A DNA stretch of 5,494 nt, taken from CAINEC01 sp046303115 (GTDB lineage: Bacteria; Bacteroidota; Bacteroidia; AKYH767-A; OLB10). The notes beneath the pieces were generated by a model. The model ran no database searches, had not been told where the DNA came from, and was given only the letters and a program-made list of their open reading frames with translations. The first letter of the stretch is position 1. Each line of letters starts with the position of its first letter. The DNA lies in the NCBI GenBank assembly GCA_046303115.1, contig JBKCGZ010000134.1:1-5494 (forward strand), written 5' to 3'. Positions 1 to 5,494 of the stretch are shown one piece after another. A program made the position numbers and the translations under genes.

Positions 1-212
1 GATCCTTTTAGAGCAACAGTACCACTTTGGGCAGTGGTTTTCTTCGATTTCTGATCTAAGAGATTTAGCTTAAAACTTGCCGATAGTGTTTTATACGACT
101 TGTATTTAGCACTTACACCTTTTAAGATTTCCTGTGCCTTAGGATCTGTTTGAGCCATTAACTGACTGGCTATCAAACCTAATGTCACCATGGTTAGCAA
201 CAACTTTTTCAT
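1..212 (-). CDS. lolA: LolA-like outer-membrane lipoprotein carrier protein, N-terminal part (runs off left edge)
   Basis: Reading the minus strand from the ATG at 212-210 gives 70 open codons to the window edge, so only the N-terminus is present. Residues 1-20 form a clear Sec signal peptide: a basic MKK start, a hydrophobic stretch LLLTMVTLGLIA, and a likely cleavage after LMA before Q21. The mature start has the pattern DPKAQEILKGVSAKYKSYKT, then a beta-type segment and a SGTVALKG segment, which is the typical opening of Bacteroidota LolA-family proteins. LolA proteins are periplasmic chaperones that carry lipoproteins from the inner-membrane Lol transporter to the outer membrane. The gene follows ftsK on the same strand after a 63-bp gap, an arrangement common in Bacteroidota. 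The start codon is preceded by an AAAAAGGA stretch only 2 nt away, too close for normal Shine-Dalgarno use. The family call rests on the N-terminus only. Confidence 0.82.
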   Translation of the reverse strand, partial: MKKLLLTMVTLGLIASQLMAQTDPKAQEILKGVSAKYKSYKTLSASFKLNLLDQKSKKTTAQSGTVALKG

Positions 213-235
213 AGTCCTTTTTTCAAATGAGAACG

Positions 236-243
236 CAAAGATA
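236..243 (-). promoter_or_regulatory. Candidate Bacteroidota -7 promoter element for lolA
   Basis: The minus strand reads TATCTTTG here, an exact match to the TAnnTTTG consensus of the -7 element used by the Bacteroidota primary sigma factor. It lies 23 nt upstream of the lolA ATG and would give a leader of roughly 15-20 nt. I see no good TTG/TTTG -33 element at the expected distance, so activity is inferred. No hairpin with a T-tract lies between ftsK and lolA, so read-through from ftsK remains possible and this promoter would be additional. Confidence 0.5.
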
Positions 244-275
244 CTATTTTACGTATATCCTAAGAGGACATTTAA

Positions 276-2849
276 TTAACCGCGGATGTTTTTCAGGATT
301 TCTTCAAGATGATGAAGGTCTTTCACACGTACTTCACGGGCTTTACTTCCTTCAAAAGGTCCGATAATACCTGCTGCTTCTAACTGATCCACCAAACGAC
401 CAGCACGATTATAGCCAAGCTTCAAACGGCGCTGTAAAAGGGAAGCAGATCCTTGCTGAAACTGAACGACCATACGTGCTGCTTCTTCAAACATCGAGTC
501 TAAATCATCGCCACCCATATCACGCCCTCCGCCACTATCACCTTCATCGGTAGAATATTCAGGAAGGATATACGGATTTGGATAACCTCTTTGGTTTCCA
601 ATAAAGCTGGTGATAGAATCTACTTCAGGTGTATCAACGAATGCACATTGCACACGAATTAAGTCGGAGCCATTACTTAAAAGCATATCCCCACGACCAA
701 TTAACTGATCAGCACCTCCAGTATCTAAAATGGTTCTTGAATCGATTTTAGAAGTTACCTTAAAGGCTAAACGGGCTGGGAAGTTAGCTTTGATAGTACC
801 TGTGATAATATTTACTGAAGGACGTTGAGTAGCAATAATTAAGTGAATACCAATCGCACGTGCTAACTGAGCTAAACGAGCAATTGGCGTTTCAATTTCT
901 TTACCAGCAGTCATGATCAAATCTGCAAACTCATCGACTACTAAAACGATGTATGGTAAGAAACGGTGACCTTTATTCGGATTTAATTTACGCTCGATAA
1001 ATTTCTTATTGTACTCCTTAATATTTCTTACTTGCGCTTCTTTTAATAACTCATAACGGTTATCCATTTCAACGCAAAGGGAGTTGACAGTATTCACCAC
1101 TAATTTTGTGTCGGTGATAATTGCATCTCCATCTCCTGGAAGTTTCGCAAGGAAATGTCGCTCGATAGTTTTGAATAATGTTAACTCTACTTTCTTCGGA
1201 TCGACTAATACAAACTTGACTTGCGCTGGATGTTTTTTATAAAGTAAGGAAACAAGAATAGCATTTAATCCAACGGACTTACCTTGACCAGTAGCACCCG
1301 CCATCAACAAGTGAGGCATCTTTGCTAAATCTGCAATGAAAATTTCATTGGAGATAGTTTTACCTAATGCAATTGGCAAGTCGTAATCAGTATTTTGGAA
1401 TTTCTCAGAAGCCATTACTGAACGCATACTAACTACATCTGGATTTTGGTTCGGCACTTCGATTCCGATAGTTCCTTTACCAGGAATAGGAGCAATGATA
1501 CGAATACCTAATGCTGCTAAACTAAGAGCGATATCATCTTCAAGATTTTTAATTTTCGAAATACGGATACCTGCTTTAGGAACAATTTCAAAAAGGGTTA
1601 CTGTAGGACCAACTGTTGCTTTGATACGTTCAATTTCAATATCGTAATGACCAAGAGTTTCGATGATACGTTTTTTATTCGCTTCAAGCTCGGCCATTAA
1701 TTCTTCCTTCGACATTTGTACTCTGTTCGAAGTATAGTTTTCTAATAAATCGAGCGTAGGATATTGATAACTGCTTAAGTCGAGAGTTGGATCATATTCC
1801 CCTAATTGTTCAACTAAACTAGTCTCTTCATCAGAAACTACATGAACTCCCTCAGCATCATCAGTTCCATCTTCTTGCGACACGGGTGCAATTTCTAATG
1901 CAAGCGGATCAGTAGTCATAGGATGTTTTACCTCTACGATTGGTTCTAATTCGATTTGCTCATCTTCTTGAAAATTATCTCCTAAATCATCTTCCTGCAT
2001 TTCCGTTTGAAAAACGGTATCAAGCGTTTCATCAATAATCTCTGGCTTTGTTTCATTCTTGATTTGATTTCCTGAAGCGACAGGGGCTGTAGTGACAACT
2101 GTAACAGGTTCAGGCGCAATGGCAGGATCAATATCTTCTGATGATTTTCCTAAGAACGCAGGAAGTTTAAATGCAAAATTGAATATGGCTACTGCGTATG
2201 CAAGTCCAACAAAAAGTAAAACAAGACCAGCACCGATCTTACCCAATGACAACTCTAAAGCTTCGTTGATAGTAGCGCCTAATCCGCCTCCTAAAAATTG
2301 CAAGTTCGCATTGTTCCATGCAATATAAGAACATAAGGTAGGAATGAATAACAAACTGAAAAAGCTATAACGTAAAGTCTTTTTGAAAGGCAAAAGTTCA
2401 ATTCCAAATAAGATTTTAAATCCAGGAATAAAGCTAAGAATTACAAAAGTATAGGCTGCGATTCCAAACCAAATGTACATAAACTGATGTGAAATAATAG
2501 CACCAAATTTTCCTAGCCAATTATCTACTTTATTTCCCTTATAAAAGATTAAATCGAATTTAGATCCACTGACTAAATTTTGATCATTTTTCCAAGTAAA
2601 GAAATAAGATGTAAAAGCAATTAAAAGAAAAACAGAAACAACAATCAGTAACATTCCACTGATTTTAAAAGTTCGTTCATCACGAAGTAAACTAGTAATC
2701 GGACCAGGCTCATTTACAGGAGCAGATTTCTCTTTCTTTACCTTTTGTTTTCTCTCTCGTACGGGCGCAACTTCTTCTTCGGTAACTTCTTCCACTTCCA
2801 GTTCTGGTTCTGGTTTCTTCGGTTTAATAACATTGCCACTTCCTGCCAT
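276..2849 (-). CDS. ftsK: DNA translocase FtsK (complete)
   Basis: This 857-aa protein is a septum-anchored, ATP-driven double-stranded DNA pump that clears and aligns chromosome ends at division. The N-terminus is charged (K/E/P-rich, about 1-60). Four membrane segments follow at about 64-84, 121-148, 161-178 and 205-228. An acidic, low-complexity linker spans about 236-360, far shorter than the several-hundred-residue E. coli linker. The FtsK alpha domain covers about 370-480. The RecA-like motor has Walker A GATGQGKS (518-525), Walker B VLVVDE (635-640), the ATQRPSVNIITGTIKANFPA segment (673-692) and DTGGADQLIGRGDML (709-723). The C-terminal winged-helix gamma domain (about 785-845, with RRLKLGYNRAGRLVDQLE) is intact; in studied FtsKs it reads DNA polarity sequences and activates XerD. 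The ATG at 2849 is the first in frame and gives a normal N-terminus. The leader lacks a Shine-Dalgarno but has A at -3. No clear TAnnTTTG promoter was found; TATTTTTA at 2876-2869 is the nearest match. Confidence 0.97.
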   Translation of the reverse strand: MAGSGNVIKPKKPEPELEVEEVTEEEVAPVRERKQKVKKEKSAPVNEPGPITSLLRDERTFKISGMLLIVVSVFLLIAFTSYFFTWKNDQNLVSGSKFDLIFYKGNKVDNWLGKFGAIISHQFMYIWFGIAAYTFVILSFIPGFKILFGIELLPFKKTLRYSFFSLLFIPTLCSYIAWNNANLQFLGGGLGATINEALELSLGKIGAGLVLLFVGLAYAVAIFNFAFKLPAFLGKSSEDIDPAIAPEPVTVVTTAPVASGNQIKNETKPEIIDETLDTVFQTEMQEDDLGDNFQEDEQIELEPIVEVKHPMTTDPLALEIAPVSQEDGTDDAEGVHVVSDEETSLVEQLGEYDPTLDLSSYQYPTLDLLENYTSNRVQMSKEELMAELEANKKRIIETLGHYDIEIERIKATVGPTVTLFEIVPKAGIRISKIKNLEDDIALSLAALGIRIIAPIPGKGTIGIEVPNQNPDVVSMRSVMASEKFQNTDYDLPIALGKTISNEIFIADLAKMPHLLMAGATGQGKSVGLNAILVSLLYKKHPAQVKFVLVDPKKVELTLFKTIERHFLAKLPGDGDAIITDTKLVVNTVNSLCVEMDNRYELLKEAQVRNIKEYNKKFIERKLNPNKGHRFLPYIVLVVDEFADLIMTAGKEIETPIARLAQLARAIGIHLIIATQRPSVNIITGTIKANFPARLAFKVTSKIDSRTILDTGGADQLIGRGDMLLSNGSDLIRVQCAFVDTPEVDSITSFIGNQRGYPNPYILPEYSTDEGDSGGGRDMGGDDLDSMFEEAARMVVQFQQGSASLLQRRLKLGYNRAGRLVDQLEAAGIIGPFEGSKAREVRVKDLHHLEEILKNIRG

Positions 2850-3067
2850 AATAAAATTTTGTAGAGAGTAAAAATACCAAGGAGACTATTGCTGATTTCA
2901 TTCTTATGAACGAGTTATTCAACAATTTTGTGTGTAAAACTAATTTTTAAATTTTTTTTGATTGTTTTAACATGTAAAATTCTATGATAAGTGGTCAATT
3001 TTGAGGAAGGTAACTATCTTTTAATTTAAGCTACTTTTATTCAATACCGACTTATTCATTCTTTATT

Positions 3068-3110
3068 TTCAAATTAGCAAATCTTCAAATTGTCGAATTT
3101 TCAAATTGAC
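3068..3110. repeat. Three-unit TTCAAATT repeat with exact 16-bp period
   Basis: TTCAAATT occurs at 3068, 3084 and 3100, exactly 16 bp apart, each followed by a G/A-rich dinucleotide and C (AGC, GTC, GAC). Between them lie the degenerate 8-mers AGCAAATC and GTCGAATT, so the array can be read as five 8-bp units of the form nnCAAATT. The spacing and identity make chance unlikely. From memory, similar strings mixing TTCAAATT with AGCAAAT/AGCACAT units recur in intergenic DNA of Sphingobacteriaceae genomes, so this may be one copy of a dispersed genomic repeat. It lies 92 bp upstream of the plus-strand start codon and upstream of its candidate promoter. Confidence 0.75.
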
Positions 3111-3165
3111 TTTCCTCAATCCAAAACAAATCAAAAATCATTTCTAAAAATCCCTTTCAATTCCT

Positions 3166-3173
3166 TAAATTTG
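3166..3173 (+). promoter_or_regulatory. Candidate Bacteroidota -7 promoter element for the CstB-like gene
   Basis: TAAATTTG matches the TAnnTTTG consensus exactly. A one-mismatch -33 candidate, TTTC at 3141-3144 (consensus TTTG), lies 21 bp upstream, which is a suitable spacer. Transcription would begin near 3180 and leave a leader of about 20 nt before the ATG at 3202. No binding site for a known sulfur regulator could be recognised. In AT-rich DNA a chance match is possible. Confidence 0.5.
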
Positions 3174-3201
3174 CCTTATAATTTTTAAAAATATTTTTAT
3201 C

Positions 3202-4608
3202 ATGAAAATAGAGCAAATCTACACAGGCTGTTTAGCACAAGGAGCTTATTATGTTGAGTCAAATGGAGAGGTAGCAGTGATTGATCCACTACGCGAAATC
3301 CAACCTTATTTAGATAGAGCGGCGAAGGACAATGCCCAAATTAAATATGTTTTTGAAACGCATTTTCATGCTGATTTCGTTTCTGGTCATTTGGATTTAG
3401 CAAAGGCTTCAGGGGCATCGATTGTTTTTGGCCCTAATGCAGCACCAAGCTTTGAATGTGCTATTGCAACCGATGGACAAGTGTTTAAGTTAGGAGATGT
3501 GACCATTACTGTTTTGCATACGCCCGGACATACGATGGAGTCTTCTTGTTATTTATTGACGGATAAAGATGGAACTAAGAAAGCTGTTTTTACTGGAGAT
3601 ACTTTATTTATTGGCGATGTTGGACGACCAGATTTAGCTCAAAAAGGTGATATTACACAAGATGATTTAGCTGGATTTTTATTTGATTCTTTACGTACTA
3701 AATTAATGACATTACCTGATGATGTTATTGTTTATCCTGCGCACGGTGCTGGTTCAGCTTGCGGAAAGAATATGAGCAAGGAAACCTTTGATACATTGGA
3801 GCATCAAAAAGCAACGAATTATGCTTTACGTTCTGATATGACCAAGGAAGAGTTTATCAAAGAAGTAACAGATGGTTTAATGCCTCCTCCCGGATATTTC
3901 CCTTTAAATGTGAAGATGAATAAAATGGGTTATGATAGCATTACCGATGTTATAAAACGTGGAACCACGGCTTTAAGTCCTGCAGCTTTTGAAGCAGCAG
4001 CTAATGAAACAGACGCATTGATTTTAGATACACGTCCAGCGCAAGATTTTGCAAAGGGATTTATCCCTAATTCTATTTTCATTGGAATTGACGGTGGTTT
4101 TGCTCCTTGGGTAGGTGCATTAATTACCGATATTGATCAGAAGATATTAGTAGTTACTGATGCTGGTCGTGAGCAAGAAGTAATTACACGTTTAGCACGT
4201 GTTGGATACGATCATGCAATTGGATTTTTAGAGGGTGGAATTGATGCTTGGAAAAATGCGGGTAAGGAATTAGATACGATTACATCCGTTACTGTGGAAG
4301 AAACAGCTGTTAAGATGGCGGAGGGTAATACGGTGATTGACGTTCGTAAGCCAGGTGAATATAATTCGGAGCATATTGTAGATGTAGAGAATGTTCCGTT
4401 AGATTTTATTAATGAACAAATGGCATCTGTTCCTAAAGATAAACCAGTTTATATCCATTGTGCTGGCGGATATCGCTCGATGATCTTTGTATCAATTTTA
4501 AGAGCAAGAGGCTATCAGAACTTAATTGATGTGCAAGGTGGATTCGGAGCAATTAAAAAATCAGGATTATTTAATTTGCAAGCAACGGCTTGTAGTAAAT
4601 CTAAATAA
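3202..4608 (+). CDS. MBL-fold persulfide dioxygenase fused to pseudo-rhodanese and rhodanese domains (CstB-like)
   Basis: This 468-aa cytoplasmic protein (no signal peptide or membrane segment) has three domains. The N-terminal metallo-beta-lactamase fold (about 1-240) shows THFHADFVSGH (H54, H56, D58), TPGH (H110), TGDTLFIGDVGRPDL (D133) and PAHGAGSACGK (H181, C187). By analogy with ETHE1-type enzymes, H54, H110 and D133 would bind one Fe(II); the residue after D58 is Phe where dinuclear MBL hydrolases carry His. A rhodanese-like domain (about 260-355) has no Cys at the active-site position (VVTDAGRE, D320), so it is a pseudo-rhodanese. The C-terminal rhodanese (about 365-455) has an intact loop CAGGYRS with C420. 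This order and length match Staphylococcus aureus CstB (about 440 aa), which oxidises persulfides and yields thiosulfate. The expected role is detoxification of sulfide-derived persulfides. The gene appears monocistronic, with its own promoter motif and a strong terminator; no sulfur gene is adjacent. The exact reaction is inferred. A plain rhodanese-MBL hydrolase is the alternative. Confidence 0.9.
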   Translation: MKIEQIYTGCLAQGAYYVESNGEVAVIDPLREIQPYLDRAAKDNAQIKYVFETHFHADFVSGHLDLAKASGASIVFGPNAAPSFECAIATDGQVFKLGDVTITVLHTPGHTMESSCYLLTDKDGTKKAVFTGDTLFIGDVGRPDLAQKGDITQDDLAGFLFDSLRTKLMTLPDDVIVYPAHGAGSACGKNMSKETFDTLEHQKATNYALRSDMTKEEFIKEVTDGLMPPPGYFPLNVKMNKMGYDSITDVIKRGTTALSPAAFEAAANETDALILDTRPAQDFAKGFIPNSIFIGIDGGFAPWVGALITDIDQKILVVTDAGREQEVITRLARVGYDHAIGFLEGGIDAWKNAGKELDTITSVTVEETAVKMAEGNTVIDVRKPGEYNSEHIVDVENVPLDFINEQMASVPKDKPVYIHCAGGYRSMIFVSILRARGYQNLIDVQGGFGAIKKSGLFNLQATACSKSK

Positions 4609-4628
4609 TTAACTAAATTAATTTGATC

Positions 4629-4658
4629 AACCGCGTAGTGAAAGCTAGGCGGTTTTTT
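4629..4658 (+). terminator. Rho-independent terminator after the CstB-like gene
   Basis: The arms AACCGC (4629-4634) and GCGGTT (4649-4654) pair perfectly. An inner TAG/CTA pairing (4636-4638 with 4645-4647) follows one G-G mismatch, and the loop is TGAAAG. Six T run from 4653 to 4658. The hairpin starts 21 bp after the TAA of the CstB-like gene, so it should end that transcript and separate it from the downstream gene. The reverse strand has a weaker T/A tail, so it acts mainly in the plus direction. Confidence 0.88.
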
Positions 4659-4760
4659 ATTTGGTATGTAGATAAAAAACGAAATTCTTGTAATTATGAA
4701 AATCAAATAACAATTCTTAAATATTTTATAATATTCAGCGTTCCTTTAAAAATTATTATC

Positions 4761-5483
4761 ATGAAAATTAAAAGTATCCTTGGAAGATTAATCTTATTAA
4801 TGATTATTTTATTCATGGGAGCAAAGGCAAACAAAACAAATGATTTAAAAAAAGATATTATATCCTACAATGTAGCACCTAAAAAACAAGATATTCGTTT
4901 GTTTTGGAAGGATGATAACGGGAAAATTATTGGCTCCCTTAATTATTTAAAAACACAACTTAAAAGCAAAAATAAAACACTTGTATTTGCTACTAATGCA
5001 GGTATGTTTACACCTGAATATGGACCTGTAGGTTTGTTTATACAAGATGGGAAAGTAATTCACAAAATGAATAACTCAAAAGGCAAAGGGAATTTTAACT
5101 GGAAGCCGAATGGTGTCTTTTATATTGCGAATAATAATGTTGCAGGGGTTTGTCAATCGAGTGAGTTTAATAACAACGGTAATATTAAATATGCTACTCA
5201 ATCCGGACCAATGTTAATTATCAATGGTAAAATGCATGAAGGTTTTGAAAATTCGAAGTCGTTGTATGTACGTAATGGAGTAGGGATTTTACCTGATGGA
5301 ACGGTAATCTTTGCAATGTCGAAGAAGGAAATAACATTTTACAATTTTGCCAAGTACTTTCTTGATCTTGGTTGTAAGAACGCTCTTTACTTTGATGGTG
5401 CTATTTCCAAAACCTATTTACCTGAGCAAAATTGGACAAGCCAGGATGGGAGATTTGGAGTAATGGTAGGAGTGATAGAGTGA
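4761..5483 (+). CDS. Exported phosphodiester glycosidase family protein (DUF2233/NAGPA domain)
   Basis: The protein has 240 aa from the ATG at 4761. A signal peptide covers about residues 1-23: basic MKIK, a hydrophobic core LILLMIILFMG, and probable cleavage after AKA. No Cys follows, so it is not a lipoprotein; it should be periplasmic or secreted. The mature region shows the family pattern: FATNAGMF (76-83), GPVGLFIQDG (88-97), WKPNGVFYI (114-122), QSGPMLIINGKMH (147-159), RNGVGILPDGTVIFAMS (171-187) and a closing GCKNALYFDGAISKTYLPE (204-222). Members of this family include the mammalian uncovering enzyme (N-acetylglucosamine-1-phosphodiester glycosidase) and E. coli YigE; most bacterial substrates are unknown, so only a sugar-phosphodiester activity is suggested. 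A TTG at 4623 extends the frame by 46 codons, but that extension covers the upstream terminator and has no family match, so ATG 4761 is chosen. The gene is richer in AAA and AAT codons than its upstream neighbour. No clear promoter is visible in 4659-4760. Confidence 0.88.
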   Translation: MKIKSILGRLILLMIILFMGAKANKTNDLKKDIISYNVAPKKQDIRLFWKDDNGKIIGSLNYLKTQLKSKNKTLVFATNAGMFTPEYGPVGLFIQDGKVIHKMNNSKGKGNFNWKPNGVFYIANNNVAGVCQSSEFNNNGNIKYATQSGPMLIINGKMHEGFENSKSLYVRNGVGILPDGTVIFAMSKKEITFYNFAKYFLDLGCKNALYFDGAISKTYLPEQNWTSQDGRFGVMVGVIE

Positions 5484-5494
5484 TAGAGTGATAG
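5471..5494. repeat. Perfect 3 x 8-bp tandem repeat at the end of the phosphodiester glycosidase gene
   Basis: AGTGATAG occurs three times without interruption from 5471 to the last base of the window, so the true copy number is unknown. The first copy encodes the last codons of the upstream gene and the second supplies its TGA stop at 5481-5483, directly followed by an in-frame TAG. Because 8 is not a multiple of 3 and each unit contains TGA and TAG, three units place stops in all three forward frames. Confidence 0.85.

Larger units (their letters stand above)
2850..3201. other. 352-bp AT-rich divergent intergenic region
   Basis: This stretch lies between the divergent starts of ftsK (minus) and the CstB-like gene (plus), so promoters for both must lie here or nearby. 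I see no open frame that resembles a protein and no tRNA-like or other RNA-like fold. It contains homopolymeric A/T runs, including about eight consecutive T at 2952-2959, the period-16 TTCAAATT repeat at 3068-3110, a TAnnTTTG promoter motif at 3166-3173, and a 12-bp perfect palindrome ATTTTTAAAAAT at 3181-3192 just before the plus-strand start codon. The palindrome could be an operator but is equally likely to be chance in such AT-rich DNA. Confidence 0.8.

Noticed and set aside
252..266. Small hairpin TCCT-CTT-AGGA after the ftsK stop as a terminator
   Set aside because: The stem is only 4 bp and no T-tract follows on the minus strand, so it should not terminate.
2092..2328. 78-codon plus-strand open frame inside ftsK
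   Set aside because: It lies wholly antisense to the linker and membrane region of ftsK, which is clearly coding on the other strand, and its translation resembles no protein family.
2869..2876. TATTTTTA on the minus strand as a promoter for ftsK
   Set aside because: It misses the final G of TAnnTTTG, has no -33 partner, and such strings are common in AT-rich DNA; mentioned only as the nearest match.
3001..3119. Imperfect 10-bp inverted repeat (TTGAGGAAGG at 3001-3010, CTTTCCTCAA at 3110-3119) flanking the TTCAAATT array
   Set aside because: One mismatch over 10 bp is expected about once or twice by chance in a 350-bp region, so it does not show a mobile element or a large hairpin.
4515..4706. 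63-codon minus-strand open frame
   Set aside because: It is antisense to the rhodanese end of the CstB-like gene and crosses the terminator hairpin; no family features and no sensible start context.
4623..4760. 46-codon N-terminal extension of the DUF2233 gene from a TTG start
   Set aside because: The extension overlaps the terminator of the upstream gene, would bury the signal peptide, and the ATG at 4761 has a proper leader and signal sequence.

Overview
The window looks like chromosome from a Bacteroidota bacterium, most likely a Sphingobacteriaceae-type organism such as Sphingobacterium or Pedobacter. This is inferred from four things: low-GC coding sequence, promoter-like TAnnTTTG hexamer/octamer motifs in place of the E. 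coli -10, AT-rich leaders without a usable Shine-Dalgarno but with A at -3 before the start codons, and the ftsK-lolA gene order that is common in this phylum. Genus assignment is from recall, not from a search.

Layout. The left part (1-2849) is on the minus strand: a complete ftsK (DNA translocase, 857 aa) is followed 63 bp downstream by the first 70 codons of a lolA-like periplasmic lipoprotein carrier, which runs off the left edge. lolA has its own candidate promoter in the short gap but could also be read through from ftsK. A 352-bp AT-rich intergenic region (2850-3201) separates ftsK from a divergent plus-strand gene. It holds a short array of TTCAAATT repeats with an exact 16-bp period and the candidate promoter of the plus-strand gene. 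The right part (3202-5494) is on the plus strand. It holds a 468-aa metallo-beta-lactamase-fold protein with two rhodanese domains, resembling the persulfide dioxygenase-sulfurtransferase CstB, then a strong intrinsic terminator, then a separate gene for a 240-aa exported phosphodiester-glycosidase-family (DUF2233/NAGPA) protein. The last gene ends inside a perfect 3 x 8-bp tandem repeat that continues to the window edge.

Functionally the window is mostly housekeeping: chromosome segregation at division (FtsK), outer-membrane lipoprotein transport (LolA), reactive sulfur detoxification (CstB-like) and an envelope or periplasmic glycosidase of unknown substrate. The three transcription units do not form an obvious pathway together. 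I see no CRISPR array, RNA gene, transposase or defence cluster. The points most worth a second look are the two small repeat families in non-coding DNA, the pseudo-rhodanese architecture of the sulfur enzyme, and the uncertain substrate of the terminal gene.
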